Positions 7,303 to 15,985 of a DNA stretch of 64,000 bases are shown here, piece by piece (the first letter of the stretch is position 1; each line of letters begins with the position of its first letter). Origin of the DNA: Sneathiella chinensis (GTDB lineage Bacteria > Pseudomonadota > Alphaproteobacteria > Sneathiellales > Sneathiellaceae). Under the pieces are notes generated by a model, which saw only the letters and a list, made by a program, of their open reading frames with translations, was not told the DNA's origin and did not search any database. The translations under genes and the position numbers were made by a program. The stretch covers positions 1-64,000 of the forward strand of contig NZ_VNWN01000006.1 of NCBI RefSeq assembly GCF_012720115.1, in the 5' to 3' direction.

Positions 7303-8418
7303 ATGAAATTGCAAATACTCCGGAAAATTTTCTTTAAAACTCTGTGTGTTACGGCTGGGATTACGAGTGTGGCGGTGTCGATGACAGCGTTCACACCCAT
7401 TGTTTCTGCAGACCCCATTACCATTCGATATGCCCATTTTGGGGCCAATCGGGGGGGCATGGGCGACAATATGAACTGGTTTAAAAACCAGCTTGAAACC
7501 CGCTCGAACGGGGATATCAAGCTGGATATTCATTGGGGTGGGTCGCTGGGGGCGCCTGCCGATGTTCCCCGGGTTGTAGGGGCGGGACTTGCCGATATGG
7601 GAACGATTGTCTCGTCTTACACACCGGGTTTGCTGGACCTGTATGAGGTTGGCAACCTGTTGATCGGCCCGTCCAATCTGTGGGTTGCCCAGCAGGCAAT
7701 ATATGAATTGGCGACAACCAATGAGGCGGTCAAAGGCCAGTTTGCCAAAAACAATCTGGAATATGTCGGCAATTTCAATGCCGGTGCCGTGCAAATGATC
7801 TGCAAGGACCCCCTGAATTCTCTGGATCAGTTGAAGGATCTGACGATCCGCACCGGAGGGCCTTACACCGATGTCCTGAAGCGCATGGGAGCGACCACGA
7901 TCGCCATGCCACAGCCAGAGGTATATCAGGCACTGGCAACCGGTCTTGTTCAGTGTAACCAGATCTATCATCTGGCCATCGAGGGGTTCCGTCAGTATGA
8001 GGTGGCGAAGCATGTTGTCGAGCTCGATTTTGGACTGGTGATGGCCTATGGCATCATCATGAACAAGGATCTCTGGGGGGATTTGACGGAGGCGCAGCGC
8101 AAGCTGATCCGGGAGGTTGCGGATGACTTGAATGCGCGGGTGGTTTCCGATCATCTGGCCCGTGTCGGGGCGGCAAAAGCGAAACTTTCCAGCGATGCAA
8201 AAGAGTTTCAGGTTGTGTACGCCGCGCCGCCCGCCGGCATGCTGGACCAGATCAGGAAGCATGGTGCGGACCTTGCGGTTGAATGGATCGCATCCGTGAA
8301 CAAGAAGGGGCTGCCGGCACAGGAAGTGGCGGATGAATATCAGGCCCTGATCGAGAAATATCAGGCTGATTTCGACAAGAACGGTTATCCCTGGGAAGCC
8401 GCTAAAGGGAGCAACTGA
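7303..8418 (+). CDS. dctP: TRAP transporter solute-binding protein (DctP family)
   Basis: A 371-residue periplasmic binding protein of a tripartite ATP-independent transporter. It has an N-terminal signal peptide of about 36 residues (basic start, hydrophobic core to about MTAFTPIVSA). The mature part begins DPITIRYAHFG and has the family's central ligand-binding region. GAGGGAGG lies upstream of the ATG. Its stop codon overlaps the ATG of the small permease gene by one base (TGATG). It heads an operon that continues with a kinase, an enolase paralogue and a dehydrogenase. The cargo is therefore probably a hydroxy acid or similar organic acid, though this cannot be read from the protein. Confidence 0.9.
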   Translation: MKLQILRKIFFKTLCVTAGITSVAVSMTAFTPIVSADPITIRYAHFGANRGGMGDNMNWFKNQLETRSNGDIKLDIHWGGSLGAPADVPRVVGAGLADMGTIVSSYTPGLLDLYEVGNLLIGPSNLWVAQQAIYELATTNEAVKGQFAKNNLEYVGNFNAGAVQMICKDPLNSLDQLKDLTIRTGGPYTDVLKRMGATTIAMPQPEVYQALATGLVQCNQIYHLAIEGFRQYEVAKHVVELDFGLVMAYGIIMNKDLWGDLTEAQRKLIREVADDLNARVVSDHLARVGAAKAKLSSDAKEFQVVYAAPPAGMLDQIRKHGADLAVEWIASVNKKGLPAQEVADEYQALIEKYQADFDKNGYPWEAAKGSN

Positions 8419-8975
8419 TGGTTCGCTTCACGCTTGGTGACGGTTCGGCAGGGGTGGGCCCTGTCGAGCGCGTGATGGGCCGTATTGAGTGGGGGTTTCT
8501 CCGGTTTTCAATGCTGACAATTGTCGTTCTTCTGGCGCTTATCTGCGTGTCTGTTGTGGGGCGGACCTTTTTCAACCTCCCCATCCCGGATGATGTGGTG
8601 CTGGCAGAAAATCTGATGCCGGTGATTGTGGCGCTCCCCTTTGCCTTTGCAACGGCCCGCCGCGGGCATATCGAGGTGGAGGTCTTTACCTCGTGGTTGC
8701 CGCAGCATTTCTTCAGGCCGTTAAGTGCGTTTGCCCATTTGCTGGCGGTTCTGATTTTCTCCGGGATTCTGTGGTGTGTGTGGATTGGCGTTCTTAAAGA
8801 TTGGGAGAGTGGTCAATATTACGAAGGGGAACTGGCACTTCCCGTTTGGCCGGCGAAGCTGGTTTTCGTCGTTGCCCTGGCCCTGTTCTGTCTCAGGCTT
8901 TTCTTCAATCTTCTTGAGGATCTTGGCCTGAAAAAGGGGAGCCCCGTCCACCATCCCGCCGAGCCTGTTTCCTAG
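8418..8975 (+). CDS. dctQ: TRAP transporter small permease (DctQ family)
   Basis: A 185-residue inner-membrane protein with four hydrophobic segments (about residues 35-58, 72-90, 105-130 and 145-165). It matches the DctQ family by size, topology and position between the DctP and DctM genes. The cluster of charged residues between helices two and three (ATARRGHIEVE) is characteristic. DctQ binds the large permease and is required for transport. It is co-translated with DctP through the TGATG overlap. Confidence 0.88.
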   Translation: MVRFTLGDGSAGVGPVERVMGRIEWGFLRFSMLTIVVLLALICVSVVGRTFFNLPIPDDVVLAENLMPVIVALPFAFATARRGHIEVEVFTSWLPQHFFRPLSAFAHLLAVLIFSGILWCVWIGVLKDWESGQYYEGELALPVWPAKLVFVVALALFCLRLFFNLLEDLGLKKGSPVHHPAEPVS

Positions 8976-9009
8976 GCCAAAAAACACCTCCCAGAAAGGT
9001 TGAATAAAA

Positions 9010-10353
9010 ATGGAACCGACTACCCTTGCGCTTTTTGTTTTGGTGGGTCTTTTGATCTTGCTGTTCCTGCGCGTGCCGATCGCGTTTGCACTTTGTACGG
9101 TGGCACTCATTGGTATGTTTCTTATCTTTGCGTGGCCCGCAGGTCAGCCCTTTAATCCGGCCCGGGCAATGCGTCCGATCCAGGCATTTTTGGGTACGGA
9201 CCCTTTTACCTTTATCAAGACCTATACCTTTACCATGGTCCCCTTGTTTATTGTGCTGGGGCATGTGGCGCACCGGACCCGGTTCACGACAGATCTCTTT
9301 TACGCCATTCGTATTCTTTTGCCGCGCTTGCCCGGCGGATTGGCGATTGCCTCTGTGATCGGTTGCGCAGGCTTCTCCTCCATTTCCGGCTCCAGTATGG
9401 CCTGTGCCTCGGCGATGGGGCGGATTGCCGTCCCTGAAATGCTGAAATTCGGGTATAGCAAATCATTGGCAACGGCATCTGTTGCCGCTGGCGGAACGCT
9501 GGGATCGCTGATCCCGCCATCCCTTGTTCTGGTCATCTACGGTATTTTCACGGAGCAATCCATCGGCAAGCTGTTTGTAGCCGGGATCATTCCGGGCATT
9601 ATCAGTGTGCTGGCCTATGTGGTGACCATTTTGCTGTGGATTCGGATCAAGCCGAACGCCGCACCGGATAATCATGTTACCACCACCCGAAAAGAGCAGA
9701 TGGACGCCATCATCAATCTGTGGCCGATCACGGTCATTGCCATTGTGGTTGTCGGCGGCATTTACAGCGGTTTCCTGACCGCCACGGAATCGGCTGCGGT
9801 TGCGGCGGCGGTCGCCATTCTGATCGGCTTTGGGTTGAAGCGCCTGTCATTGGAGGATTTCTTCGAGGCCTTGCAGGAAACAGCCTATCAGTGCGCGATC
9901 ATTTTCGTCTTGGCCATCGGTGCCAAGTTAATGGTGTCCTTTGTGGGGATCACGAATATCGCCAGTGATCTGGTCATCTGGATAACGGAGCAGAACTTCT
10001 CTCCTGCTCTCGTCATGCTGATGATCTGTGTTCTCTATCTTGTCCTGGGTACGTTTCTGGATGCCATCGGTATTCTTCTGCTGACACTTCCGCTGGCGGT
10101 GCCGATCATGGAGGCAATGAATTACGACTTGATCTGGTTCGGCATTGTCATTGTCAAACTGATCGAGGTCGGTCTGGTGACCCCGCCCGTTGGTATCAAC
10201 GTCTTTGTGATTAAATCCGTGGTCGGGGATCGCGTTGATCTGAACCAGATATTCAAGGGGGCGGCGATTTTCATTCTGGCCGATCTGGTCGTTCTTTACC
10301 TGATCATCATCTTCCCTGATCTCACACTTCTGCTGCCCCAGTCGATGTTCTAA
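9010..10353 (+). CDS. dctM: TRAP transporter large permease (DctM family)
   Basis: A 447-residue, roughly 12-helix inner-membrane protein of the DctM family, the sodium- or proton-coupled translocating subunit. Family features include the start region LFLRVPIAFAL, the first hairpin with GSSMACASAMG, GTLGSLIPPSL, and the symmetric second half with LVTPPVGINVFVIK. Together with the two genes upstream it makes a complete TRAP importer. It is followed after 16 bases by the kinase-like gene. Confidence 0.92.
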   Translation: MEPTTLALFVLVGLLILLFLRVPIAFALCTVALIGMFLIFAWPAGQPFNPARAMRPIQAFLGTDPFTFIKTYTFTMVPLFIVLGHVAHRTRFTTDLFYAIRILLPRLPGGLAIASVIGCAGFSSISGSSMACASAMGRIAVPEMLKFGYSKSLATASVAAGGTLGSLIPPSLVLVIYGIFTEQSIGKLFVAGIIPGIISVLAYVVTILLWIRIKPNAAPDNHVTTTRKEQMDAIINLWPITVIAIVVVGGIYSGFLTATESAAVAAAVAILIGFGLKRLSLEDFFEALQETAYQCAIIFVLAIGAKLMVSFVGITNIASDLVIWITEQNFSPALVMLMICVLYLVLGTFLDAIGILLLTLPLAVPIMEAMNYDLIWFGIVIVKLIEVGLVTPPVGINVFVIKSVVGDRVDLNQIFKGAAIFILADLVVLYLIIIFPDLTLLLPQSMF

Positions 10354-10369
10354 CCAAGGGAGTGGATGG

Positions 10370-11365
10370 ATGAACTTGAACGAACAAGCGCGGCAATTCC
10401 TGATCCGCGGTGCCTTGATCTCTGACGAGGCTGATATTCGGGCGGAAAAGCTGACCGGTGGTATCTCGTCCGATATTTGGCGGGTGGATGCTGATGGGCG
10501 ATCCTTCGTGCTGAAACAGGCATTGCCCGAATTGCGGGTCTCCCAACATTGGGAGGCTCCCTTGTCTCGCAACGACAATGAGGTCAACTGGATCCGTGAA
10601 GTCGCGGATATTTGCCCGGCTGCCGTACCCCGGGTGCTCTATTCTGAGCCGGGTGCCAATATGTTTGCCATGGAGTTTCTGGAAGGGGCGACCTGGAAAG
10701 AAAAACTTCTGCAAGGGGACGTGGATATAAACTTCGCCTCAGAGGTGGGGGAGGCTTTGGGAAAAATCCATCAGTCCACCGCAAATGTTAAAAGAGTGGC
10801 CGCGCAATTTGCCGTGCCTGAAACTTTTGATGCCTTGCGGGTGGAGCCGTATATCAAGGCGACGGCGAAAGCGCATCCGGACGTGGCAGAGCCGTTATTG
10901 CGGTTGGCGGAGGAGACGTTATCGGCGGTCCAAGCGCTGGTTCATGGGGATGTCAGCCCCAAGAATATACTGGTGGGTCCGGCAGGGCCTGTTCTGTTGG
11001 ACGCGGAATGTGCGTGGTATGGGGAACCGGCTTTTGATCTTGCTTTCTGCCTCAATCATTTGCTGCTGAAATGTCTGGTCCGGCGCGACAAATGCGAAGA
11101 TTATCTTGCGGCATTTGAGGTCCTGCACACGACCTATCTGAAGCAGGTTGATTGGGAACCCGCAGAGACTATCGAGCGGCGCACCGCCCGGCTATTGCCC
11201 GCTCTTTTTCTGGCCAGAATAGATGGAAAATCGCCTGTTGAATATGTCACCGCCGAAGATGACAAGGCGCGGGTTCGACAAACGGCACTGCCCTATATTC
11301 AGGTTTCACCTACGCACCTCTCGGAGTTCAGGAACTCTTGGGTAAGGAATTTGAAGAATGACTGA
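10370..11365 (+). CDS. APH-family phosphotransferase (small-molecule kinase)
   Basis: A 331-residue protein kinase-like fold enzyme of the aminoglycoside-phosphotransferase/choline-kinase family. Motifs: an ATP-lysine region FVLKQALPE near residue 50, the catalytic loop VHGDVSPKNIL near 190 and the metal-binding LLDAECAWYG near 210. AAGGGAG precedes the ATG. The gene lies between TRAP permease and enolase-paralogue genes and overlaps the latter by 8 nt. It probably phosphorylates the imported compound rather than an antibiotic; the substrate is not deducible. Confidence 0.8.
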   Translation: MNLNEQARQFLIRGALISDEADIRAEKLTGGISSDIWRVDADGRSFVLKQALPELRVSQHWEAPLSRNDNEVNWIREVADICPAAVPRVLYSEPGANMFAMEFLEGATWKEKLLQGDVDINFASEVGEALGKIHQSTANVKRVAAQFAVPETFDALRVEPYIKATAKAHPDVAEPLLRLAEETLSAVQALVHGDVSPKNILVGPAGPVLLDAECAWYGEPAFDLAFCLNHLLLKCLVRRDKCEDYLAAFEVLHTTYLKQVDWEPAETIERRTARLLPALFLARIDGKSPVEYVTAEDDKARVRQTALPYIQVSPTHLSEFRNSWVRNLKND

Positions 11366-12662
11366 CACAACAATAATAAATGTTCTGGGGCGCCGCGTCT
11401 GGGATTCCCGAGGGCGTCCGACAGTAGAAGTTGACGTTCGCTTGAAATGCGGTGCATTTGGCCGCGCCATTGCCCCGGCCGGGGCGTCCATGGGCAGCGG
11501 AGAAGCGGTCGATTTGCGAGACGGGGGGGAGGCTTTCGGTGGTCTGAATGTCGGGCGGGCCGTTGCGGCCGTCAATGAAGAAATCGGGCCAGCGCTTGTT
11601 GGTATGGATGCGGACCTTCAGGAAGAGGTTGATCGGGCCATGATTACCCTTGATGGCACGGGAAATCGCGGTCGGCTTGGCGGAAATGCGATTGTCGCAA
11701 CATCGATGGCTGTCCTGCAGGCGCGGGCCGCAGCAGAAAAAGTCCCTCTTTGGCAGTATTTGGCAGCGGGTCGGGATGTACGGCTGCCGTTACCGGAAAT
11801 CCAGATCTTTGGCGGCGGTGCCCATGCCGCGCGCCGGGTGGATATTCAGGATTTCATGATCATGTGTCCGGCAGCGGGCTCTTTTGCCGAGGCTCTTGAC
11901 TGGACCGCCGAGGTATATCGCACTGCCGGTCTTCTGATGAAGAAGCGGGGGAGTTTGCAGGGGGTTGCAGATGAAGGCGGGTATTGGCCCGCCTTTCGAA
12001 GCAATGAAGAAGTCCTTGAGGCGCTGGTAAAATCAATTGAGATGGCAGGCTTCAAGCCCGGCGATGAGGTGGGCATATCGCTGGATGTGGCCGCCAGCGA
12101 GTTTGGCAAGGCGGGCGTCTATACTTTGGCCCTTGGCAACACATCCTATGACACCGATGAATGGATTTCGATCCTTGGGCAGTGGCTGGATGATTACCCC
12201 ATCCTGTCCGTTGAGGATCCGCTGGGGGAAGATGATCGGCAAGGGTTTCAAACCTTTACCCGCCTTTATGGGGGGCGGTGCCAGATTATCGGGGATGACT
12301 ATCTTGTGACCAATGCCGCCCGGGTGAGCGAGGCCGCAAAGGACAAAGCCGTGACGGCGGTGCTGATCAAGCCAAATCAGGCCGGTACGATCACCGAAGC
12401 CTTTCAGGCGCTTGCCGCAGCAAGGGAACAGGGGCTTGGCACGATTGTCTCGGCCCGCTCAGGCGAGTCAGAAGATGTGATCATCTCGCATCTTTCCACG
12501 GGCTGGGATGCGGGCCAGTTGAAGGTCGGTTCCTTTTCCCGTTCTGAACGGATGGCGAAATGGAATGAGTGTTTGAGGATTGAAGAGGCGCTGGGATCAC
12601 GGGCCAGATTTGCCGGGCGCGATGGGCTGGCCTTCGCGCCTTGGGATAGGGAGGAGAGTTAG
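11358..12662 (+). CDS. Enolase paralogue with altered active-site residues
   Basis: A 434-residue member of the enolase (COG0148) family aligning along its whole length. Retained: SRGRPTVEVDV, the mobile loop GASMGSGEA, H156, E206 in ADEGG, metal ligands D243, E286 and the GDD at 312-314, K338 in LIKPN, R367/S368 and K389. Changed: the conserved QEFMI glutamate is D165 (QDFMI), and the SHRSGE histidine is A366 (SARSGE). Both lie next to the substrate phosphate or leaving group in canonical enolases. It is embedded in a TRAP-kinase-dehydrogenase operon, so it is probably not the glycolytic enolase but a dehydratase for a related phosphorylated hydroxy acid. Low or lost activity is the alternative. 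Confidence 0.88.
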   Translation: MTDTTIINVLGRRVWDSRGRPTVEVDVRLKCGAFGRAIAPAGASMGSGEAVDLRDGGEAFGGLNVGRAVAAVNEEIGPALVGMDADLQEEVDRAMITLDGTGNRGRLGGNAIVATSMAVLQARAAAEKVPLWQYLAAGRDVRLPLPEIQIFGGGAHAARRVDIQDFMIMCPAAGSFAEALDWTAEVYRTAGLLMKKRGSLQGVADEGGYWPAFRSNEEVLEALVKSIEMAGFKPGDEVGISLDVAASEFGKAGVYTLALGNTSYDTDEWISILGQWLDDYPILSVEDPLGEDDRQGFQTFTRLYGGRCQIIGDDYLVTNAARVSEAAKDKAVTAVLIKPNQAGTITEAFQALAAAREQGLGTIVSARSGESEDVIISHLSTGWDAGQLKVGSFSRSERMAKWNECLRIEEALGSRARFAGRDGLAFAPWDREES

Positions 12663-12668
12663 CATCCA

Positions 12669-13607
12669 ATGAAAGCACTGTTACAGTTTTCGGCAAGTGA
12701 GCGATTAAAGGCCCGTCTCGCGTCCTTGAGCGGGCTCTACGTTACGGTTGTTGAGGAAAGGGATGAGCTGGGTTTCCGGCGGGCTATAGGCGATACGGAT
12801 GTCCTGCTTCATGTGCTGGAGCCGGTGACCGCGACAATGATTGCGATGGCACCGAACCTGAAACTGATCCAGAAAATTGGTGTGGGGGTCAACACGATTG
12901 ATCTGGATGCCGCGAGGGAAGCTGGCGTACAGGTTGCCAACTTGCCCGGAACCAACACGGCTGCCGTTGCCGAACACACCCTTTCGCTGATGCTGGCAAC
13001 GCTTCGGCGGGTGACGGCGTTTGATCAGGCGACCCGGAAGGGAGCCGGCTGGCAGATCCCTCCCGATCAGGCGGAAGCACTGGGGGAGATTAACAGAAGC
13101 CGAATTGGCCTGATCGGTTTTGGGGCTGTCGCAGAAAGGCTGGCCTCCTATCTGAATGCAATGGGGGCCAAGGTCCAGTATTGGAGCCGGTCACTTCGCC
13201 CAAACGCAGATGCCGCCGCGGTGTCTTTCGATGAGCTTCTGGAAACCAGTGACATTATCTCTTTGCATATTCCGGCAACGCCCGAGACCGTGGGGCTTTT
13301 GGATGCCGCCGCCCTGCAGAGGATGAAGCCGGGGGCGATCCTGATCAATACGGCAAGGGGAAATCTGGTTGATGAAGCGGCTTTGGCGGTGGCCTTGAAG
13401 TCCGGCCATATAGGCGGTGCCGGGCTGGACGTTTTTGAAGATGAACCCATGCGTGGGCAAAGCGATCTTGTGGTGTGTCCAAATGTGGTGATGACGCCCC
13501 ATATTGCGTGGCTAACCCCGGAGACCCTTGACAGAAGCCTGAGGGTGATCGAGCAGAACTGCCAGAGAATTGCCGAGGGCAGGGACGTTTTACACAGAAT
13601 TTGGTAA
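12669..13607 (+). CDS. D-2-hydroxyacid dehydrogenase (NAD-dependent)
   Basis: A 312-residue protein of the phosphoglycerate-dehydrogenase/2-hydroxyacid-dehydrogenase family. It has the Rossmann motif IGLIGFGAVAERL near residue 140 and the catalytic Arg230 (TARGNLVDE), Glu259 (FEDEP) and His278 (TPHIAWLT). It starts 6 bases after the enolase paralogue and is the last structural gene of the operon. It would interconvert a 2-oxo acid and a 2-hydroxy acid, plausibly the product or precursor of the upstream enzymes. Confidence 0.9.
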   Translation: MKALLQFSASERLKARLASLSGLYVTVVEERDELGFRRAIGDTDVLLHVLEPVTATMIAMAPNLKLIQKIGVGVNTIDLDAAREAGVQVANLPGTNTAAVAEHTLSLMLATLRRVTAFDQATRKGAGWQIPPDQAEALGEINRSRIGLIGFGAVAERLASYLNAMGAKVQYWSRSLRPNADAAAVSFDELLETSDIISLHIPATPETVGLLDAAALQRMKPGAILINTARGNLVDEAALAVALKSGHIGGAGLDVFEDEPMRGQSDLVVCPNVVMTPHIAWLTPETLDRSLRVIEQNCQRIAEGRDVLHRIW

Positions 13608-13616
13608 TTCTCTCAT

Positions 13617-13633
13617 GTGCTAGTATAAAGCAC
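13617..13633. promoter_or_regulatory. Possible autoregulatory operator of the LacI gene
   Basis: GTGCTAGTATAAAGCAC has 5-bp inverted arms with the same TGCT...AGCA core as the operator at 7122-7139, but with a 7-base rather than 6-base centre. It lies 40 bases before the LacI-family gene. A weak candidate. Confidence 0.3.
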
Positions 13634-13673
13634 GAATACGTATATTCATACGCTGAAGCGGATAACTGAAAGC

Positions 13674-14699
13674 ATGAAGCAGCCCTATAAATTGGCCACA
13701 GCACGGGATGTCGCGGACAAGGCAGAGGTTTCTGTCTCGACCGTTGGGCGGGCGCTTGCCGATGACCCAAGGATCAGTGCAAAGACCAAGTCTCGCGTGA
13801 AAGAGGTGGCGACCCAGCTCGGCTATGTTGGAAACCTGTTGGCGCGCCAGATGCGGGGGGCCAAAAGCAACCTTATTGGCCTGATGCTGCCTGATATTCG
13901 CAATCATTTCTATGCAACGATCGCAGAAGCCCTTTCTGAATGCTGTAGCTCGAACGGGTATCAACTCGCCCTGTCAATCGCCAATGACCCGGAAACCGAA
14001 GCGCGCCATGTGACCGAACTGATCAGTGCAAGAGCCGCTGGTATCGTGATTGTGCCGACGGCCAATCCGAAACGGGAAACGCAGGATCTGCTGAATAATT
14101 TTCCCCATGTTCAGTTGTTGCGGCGGATTGAAGCCTATAATTCGGCGTGGTTTGGCATCAATGATGAAGATTGTCTGTGTGAAGGGACCAAGCATCTGCT
14201 CAGCCTTGGTCATCGGCGCATTGCCTATATCGGTGGTTCGCGTGAACTGTCGACCGGGAAGGCCCGCTGGAAAGGATTTCGCCGGGCGTTCACCGAAATG
14301 GGGATTGAACCGGATCACGCGATAGAGATTTTTGGACCTCCGTCCTCCACCCGGTTTGGCGCCGATGCCATGAATGATCTTCTAAATCGCCCCGAACCCC
14401 CAACGGCCCTGATCACGGGGACAATTCGGGTGACGCAGGCAATCCTCGAAATCTTGCATCAGCGCGGAATCTCGGCCCCGGACGATATCTCGATTGTGGG
14501 CTTTGGGGATGCACCGGAATTTAAATGGTGGGGGCAGGGGCTGACCACCCTGTGTATGCCGATCGAGGATCTCGCGACGACCTGTGGTCTTTGGTTCTTG
14601 TTCCACCTTGACGCCGAGAAACCCACCCATCTGCAGCATTCGTCCCTGGCCCGGGCAACATTGACCATCCGAGGCAGCACCGCCCCCTTGGCAGGGTGA
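13674..14699 (+). CDS. LacI-family transcriptional regulator
   Basis: A 341-residue regulator with an N-terminal LacI helix-turn-helix (residues about 9-44: TARDVADKAEVSVSTVGRAL) and a periplasmic-binding-protein-like effector domain (LIGLMLPDIRNHFYATIAEA onwards). It is encoded directly behind the TRAP/kinase/enolase-paralogue operon. It is the natural candidate to bind the palindromes at 7122-7139 and 7252-7269. The effector would be the transported compound or a phosphorylated intermediate; that is inference. Confidence 0.9.
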   Translation: MKQPYKLATARDVADKAEVSVSTVGRALADDPRISAKTKSRVKEVATQLGYVGNLLARQMRGAKSNLIGLMLPDIRNHFYATIAEALSECCSSNGYQLALSIANDPETEARHVTELISARAAGIVIVPTANPKRETQDLLNNFPHVQLLRRIEAYNSAWFGINDEDCLCEGTKHLLSLGHRRIAYIGGSRELSTGKARWKGFRRAFTEMGIEPDHAIEIFGPPSSTRFGADAMNDLLNRPEPPTALITGTIRVTQAILEILHQRGISAPDDISIVGFGDAPEFKWWGQGLTTLCMPIEDLATTCGLWFLFHLDAEKPTHLQHSSLARATLTIRGSTAPLAG

Positions 14700-14738
14700 A
14701 GAAGGCCTTCGGACTGAACGTCAGAATTCGATGTAGGC

Positions 14739-14767
14739 GATCTATCCCCGCAGGTGCGGGGGAACCG
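14739..14767 (-). CRISPR. Orphan type I-E-like CRISPR repeat R1
   Basis: On the minus strand this 29-mer has the layout of a type I-E repeat: GTTCCCC, then a perfect CCCCGCA/TGCGGGG hairpin, then GGGGATA. It matches the general form of the E. coli repeat. A second, degenerate copy is at 15696-15724 in the same orientation. No regular spacer-repeat array and no cas genes are present, so this is at most a vestige. Confidence 0.45.
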
Positions 14768-14957
14768 GTGCCGGATGCGTATGCCAGTTCAAGGATGAGT
14801 TTGAAGCTTGCCGAAGCGCTGGGGCGGTTGTATCGGCGCTGAACGCCCATGACAATGACAAGGCTCCGGTCGCTGCCAAAGAGGCACCGGAAACAACATA
14901 TGGTCTGTGGTCGGCGCGGGCGGTAACCGGTCCTTTTTGAGGGCTGATCATGAGATT

Positions 14958-15533
14958 TCAACTTTTCCAGTAGGGATCGCGCGCCGCCGGTTCCAGCATA
15001 ATATACCGGAGGTCCGCGTCATCGACGGTGACAAAGGCCGTCCAGATTTCGGCGGACAGGGGCAGGGGCCCGCGTTTGCGGTCCAGGCGGGCGATTTCCG
15101 CCGCCGTGGCCCGATCCACGTATCCCAGATGATATTGGGGTTCAAAATCGGGGCCGCCCATGATCTTGATGGCATTGGGGTCGTGCTCGTTATCCGGTTC
15201 GCGCTGGAGGATCAGGCCAAACACTTCGCCGGCGGCCTCCCGCTCCACCGCCATTGTGCAAAAATCACGGGCCTTTTTGCGGCGCCAGTAAGCGCCCGCG
15301 ACCTTTCGGACGCCGCCGCGCTGCCGCCATTTGCGATCCGGCGGGCGGTGGCGGTGTTGGAATTTATGATCCAGATGAAACAGGGGGCGCACCACGGGAG
15401 GCCAACCCAAATCGTTCGGTTCCGGGGGCGGCGCCCAATAGGTGGTGGGCGCCGATTTTTTGGGTGGTGCGGGGCGGGGGGCCAAGGGGCGCGCCCGGTT
15501 TTCCTGCCACCAGCGGGCAAGGGCTTTGAACAT
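14958..15533 (-). CDS. HIRAN-domain protein
   Basis: A 191-residue protein whose C-terminal half is a HIRAN domain (REPDNEHDPNAIKI, then HLGYVDRATAAEIA), a module that binds DNA 3' ends or damaged DNA in larger remodelers and that occurs alone in many bacteria. The first 80 residues are proline- and arginine-rich and probably disordered. The frame stays open upstream to 15746, but I chose the ATG at 15533, which has GGAG nine bases before it. The upstream extension would translate the CRISPR-like repeat R2. The gene sits between the two orphan CRISPR repeats. Function is unknown. Confidence 0.72.
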   Translation of the reverse strand: MFKALARWWQENRARPLAPRPAPPKKSAPTTYWAPPPEPNDLGWPPVVRPLFHLDHKFQHRHRPPDRKWRQRGGVRKVAGAYWRRKKARDFCTMAVEREAAGEVFGLILQREPDNEHDPNAIKIMGGPDFEPQYHLGYVDRATAAEIARLDRKRGPLPLSAEIWTAFVTVDDADLRYIMLEPAARDPYWKS

Positions 15534-15695
15534 TGTTTCCGTCTCCCATTTTTGGCGGGGGTGATCCCCGTCCGGGTTGAAAATATCATATTTGATAATC
15601 GTAATAAAGGGGCGCTGGATGTGCCGGGGCGGGCCGCATGAGAAAGGTGCCCCCCTGAACCACCGGGAATTTCCTTTGCAAGAGGCAGTGGTTCC

Positions 15696-15724
15696 GGGTA
15701 AGCCCCGCAGGTGTGGGAGAGCCC
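15696..15724 (-). CRISPR. Degenerate CRISPR repeat R2 with leader-like flank
   Basis: This 29-mer matches R1 at 20 of 29 positions, including an uninterrupted 11-base core (CCCCGCAGGTG on the plus strand), in the same orientation. On the minus strand it is preceded by an A/T-rich stretch (15725-15778) resembling a type I-E leader. R1 and R2 are 957 bases apart start to start, instead of the usual 61, with the HIRAN gene in between. The bases from 15779 to 15985 show no gene. Confidence 0.35.
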
Positions 15725-15985
15725 TTTTTCTTTGCAATTCAACCACTTGAACTAATGTTTTATTGAATTTCTAAACATGGGCTAGTCTAGGTATTTTCTT
15801 TTGGCCGATTGTGTAAAGCAGAACCAGCTTCAGAACCGGATAGGTGAAGGTTGAAAGTTAACCCTTACAGGAAAGTTGCAGCGCCCGTGTTCGAAGTCGA
15901 GGGGCTTTTTTATCGGTACAACACATCCCTCTCTTAGTGCTGAAAATCGTTAAAAATTACGATTTGAGTAAGGGGCGGCGCAGGA

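Noticed and set aside
14958-15746. The full 262-codon version of the HIRAN gene
   Set aside because: Its extra 71 residues translate the CRISPR-like repeat and low-complexity DNA, while the ATG at 15533 has a good ribosome-binding site.
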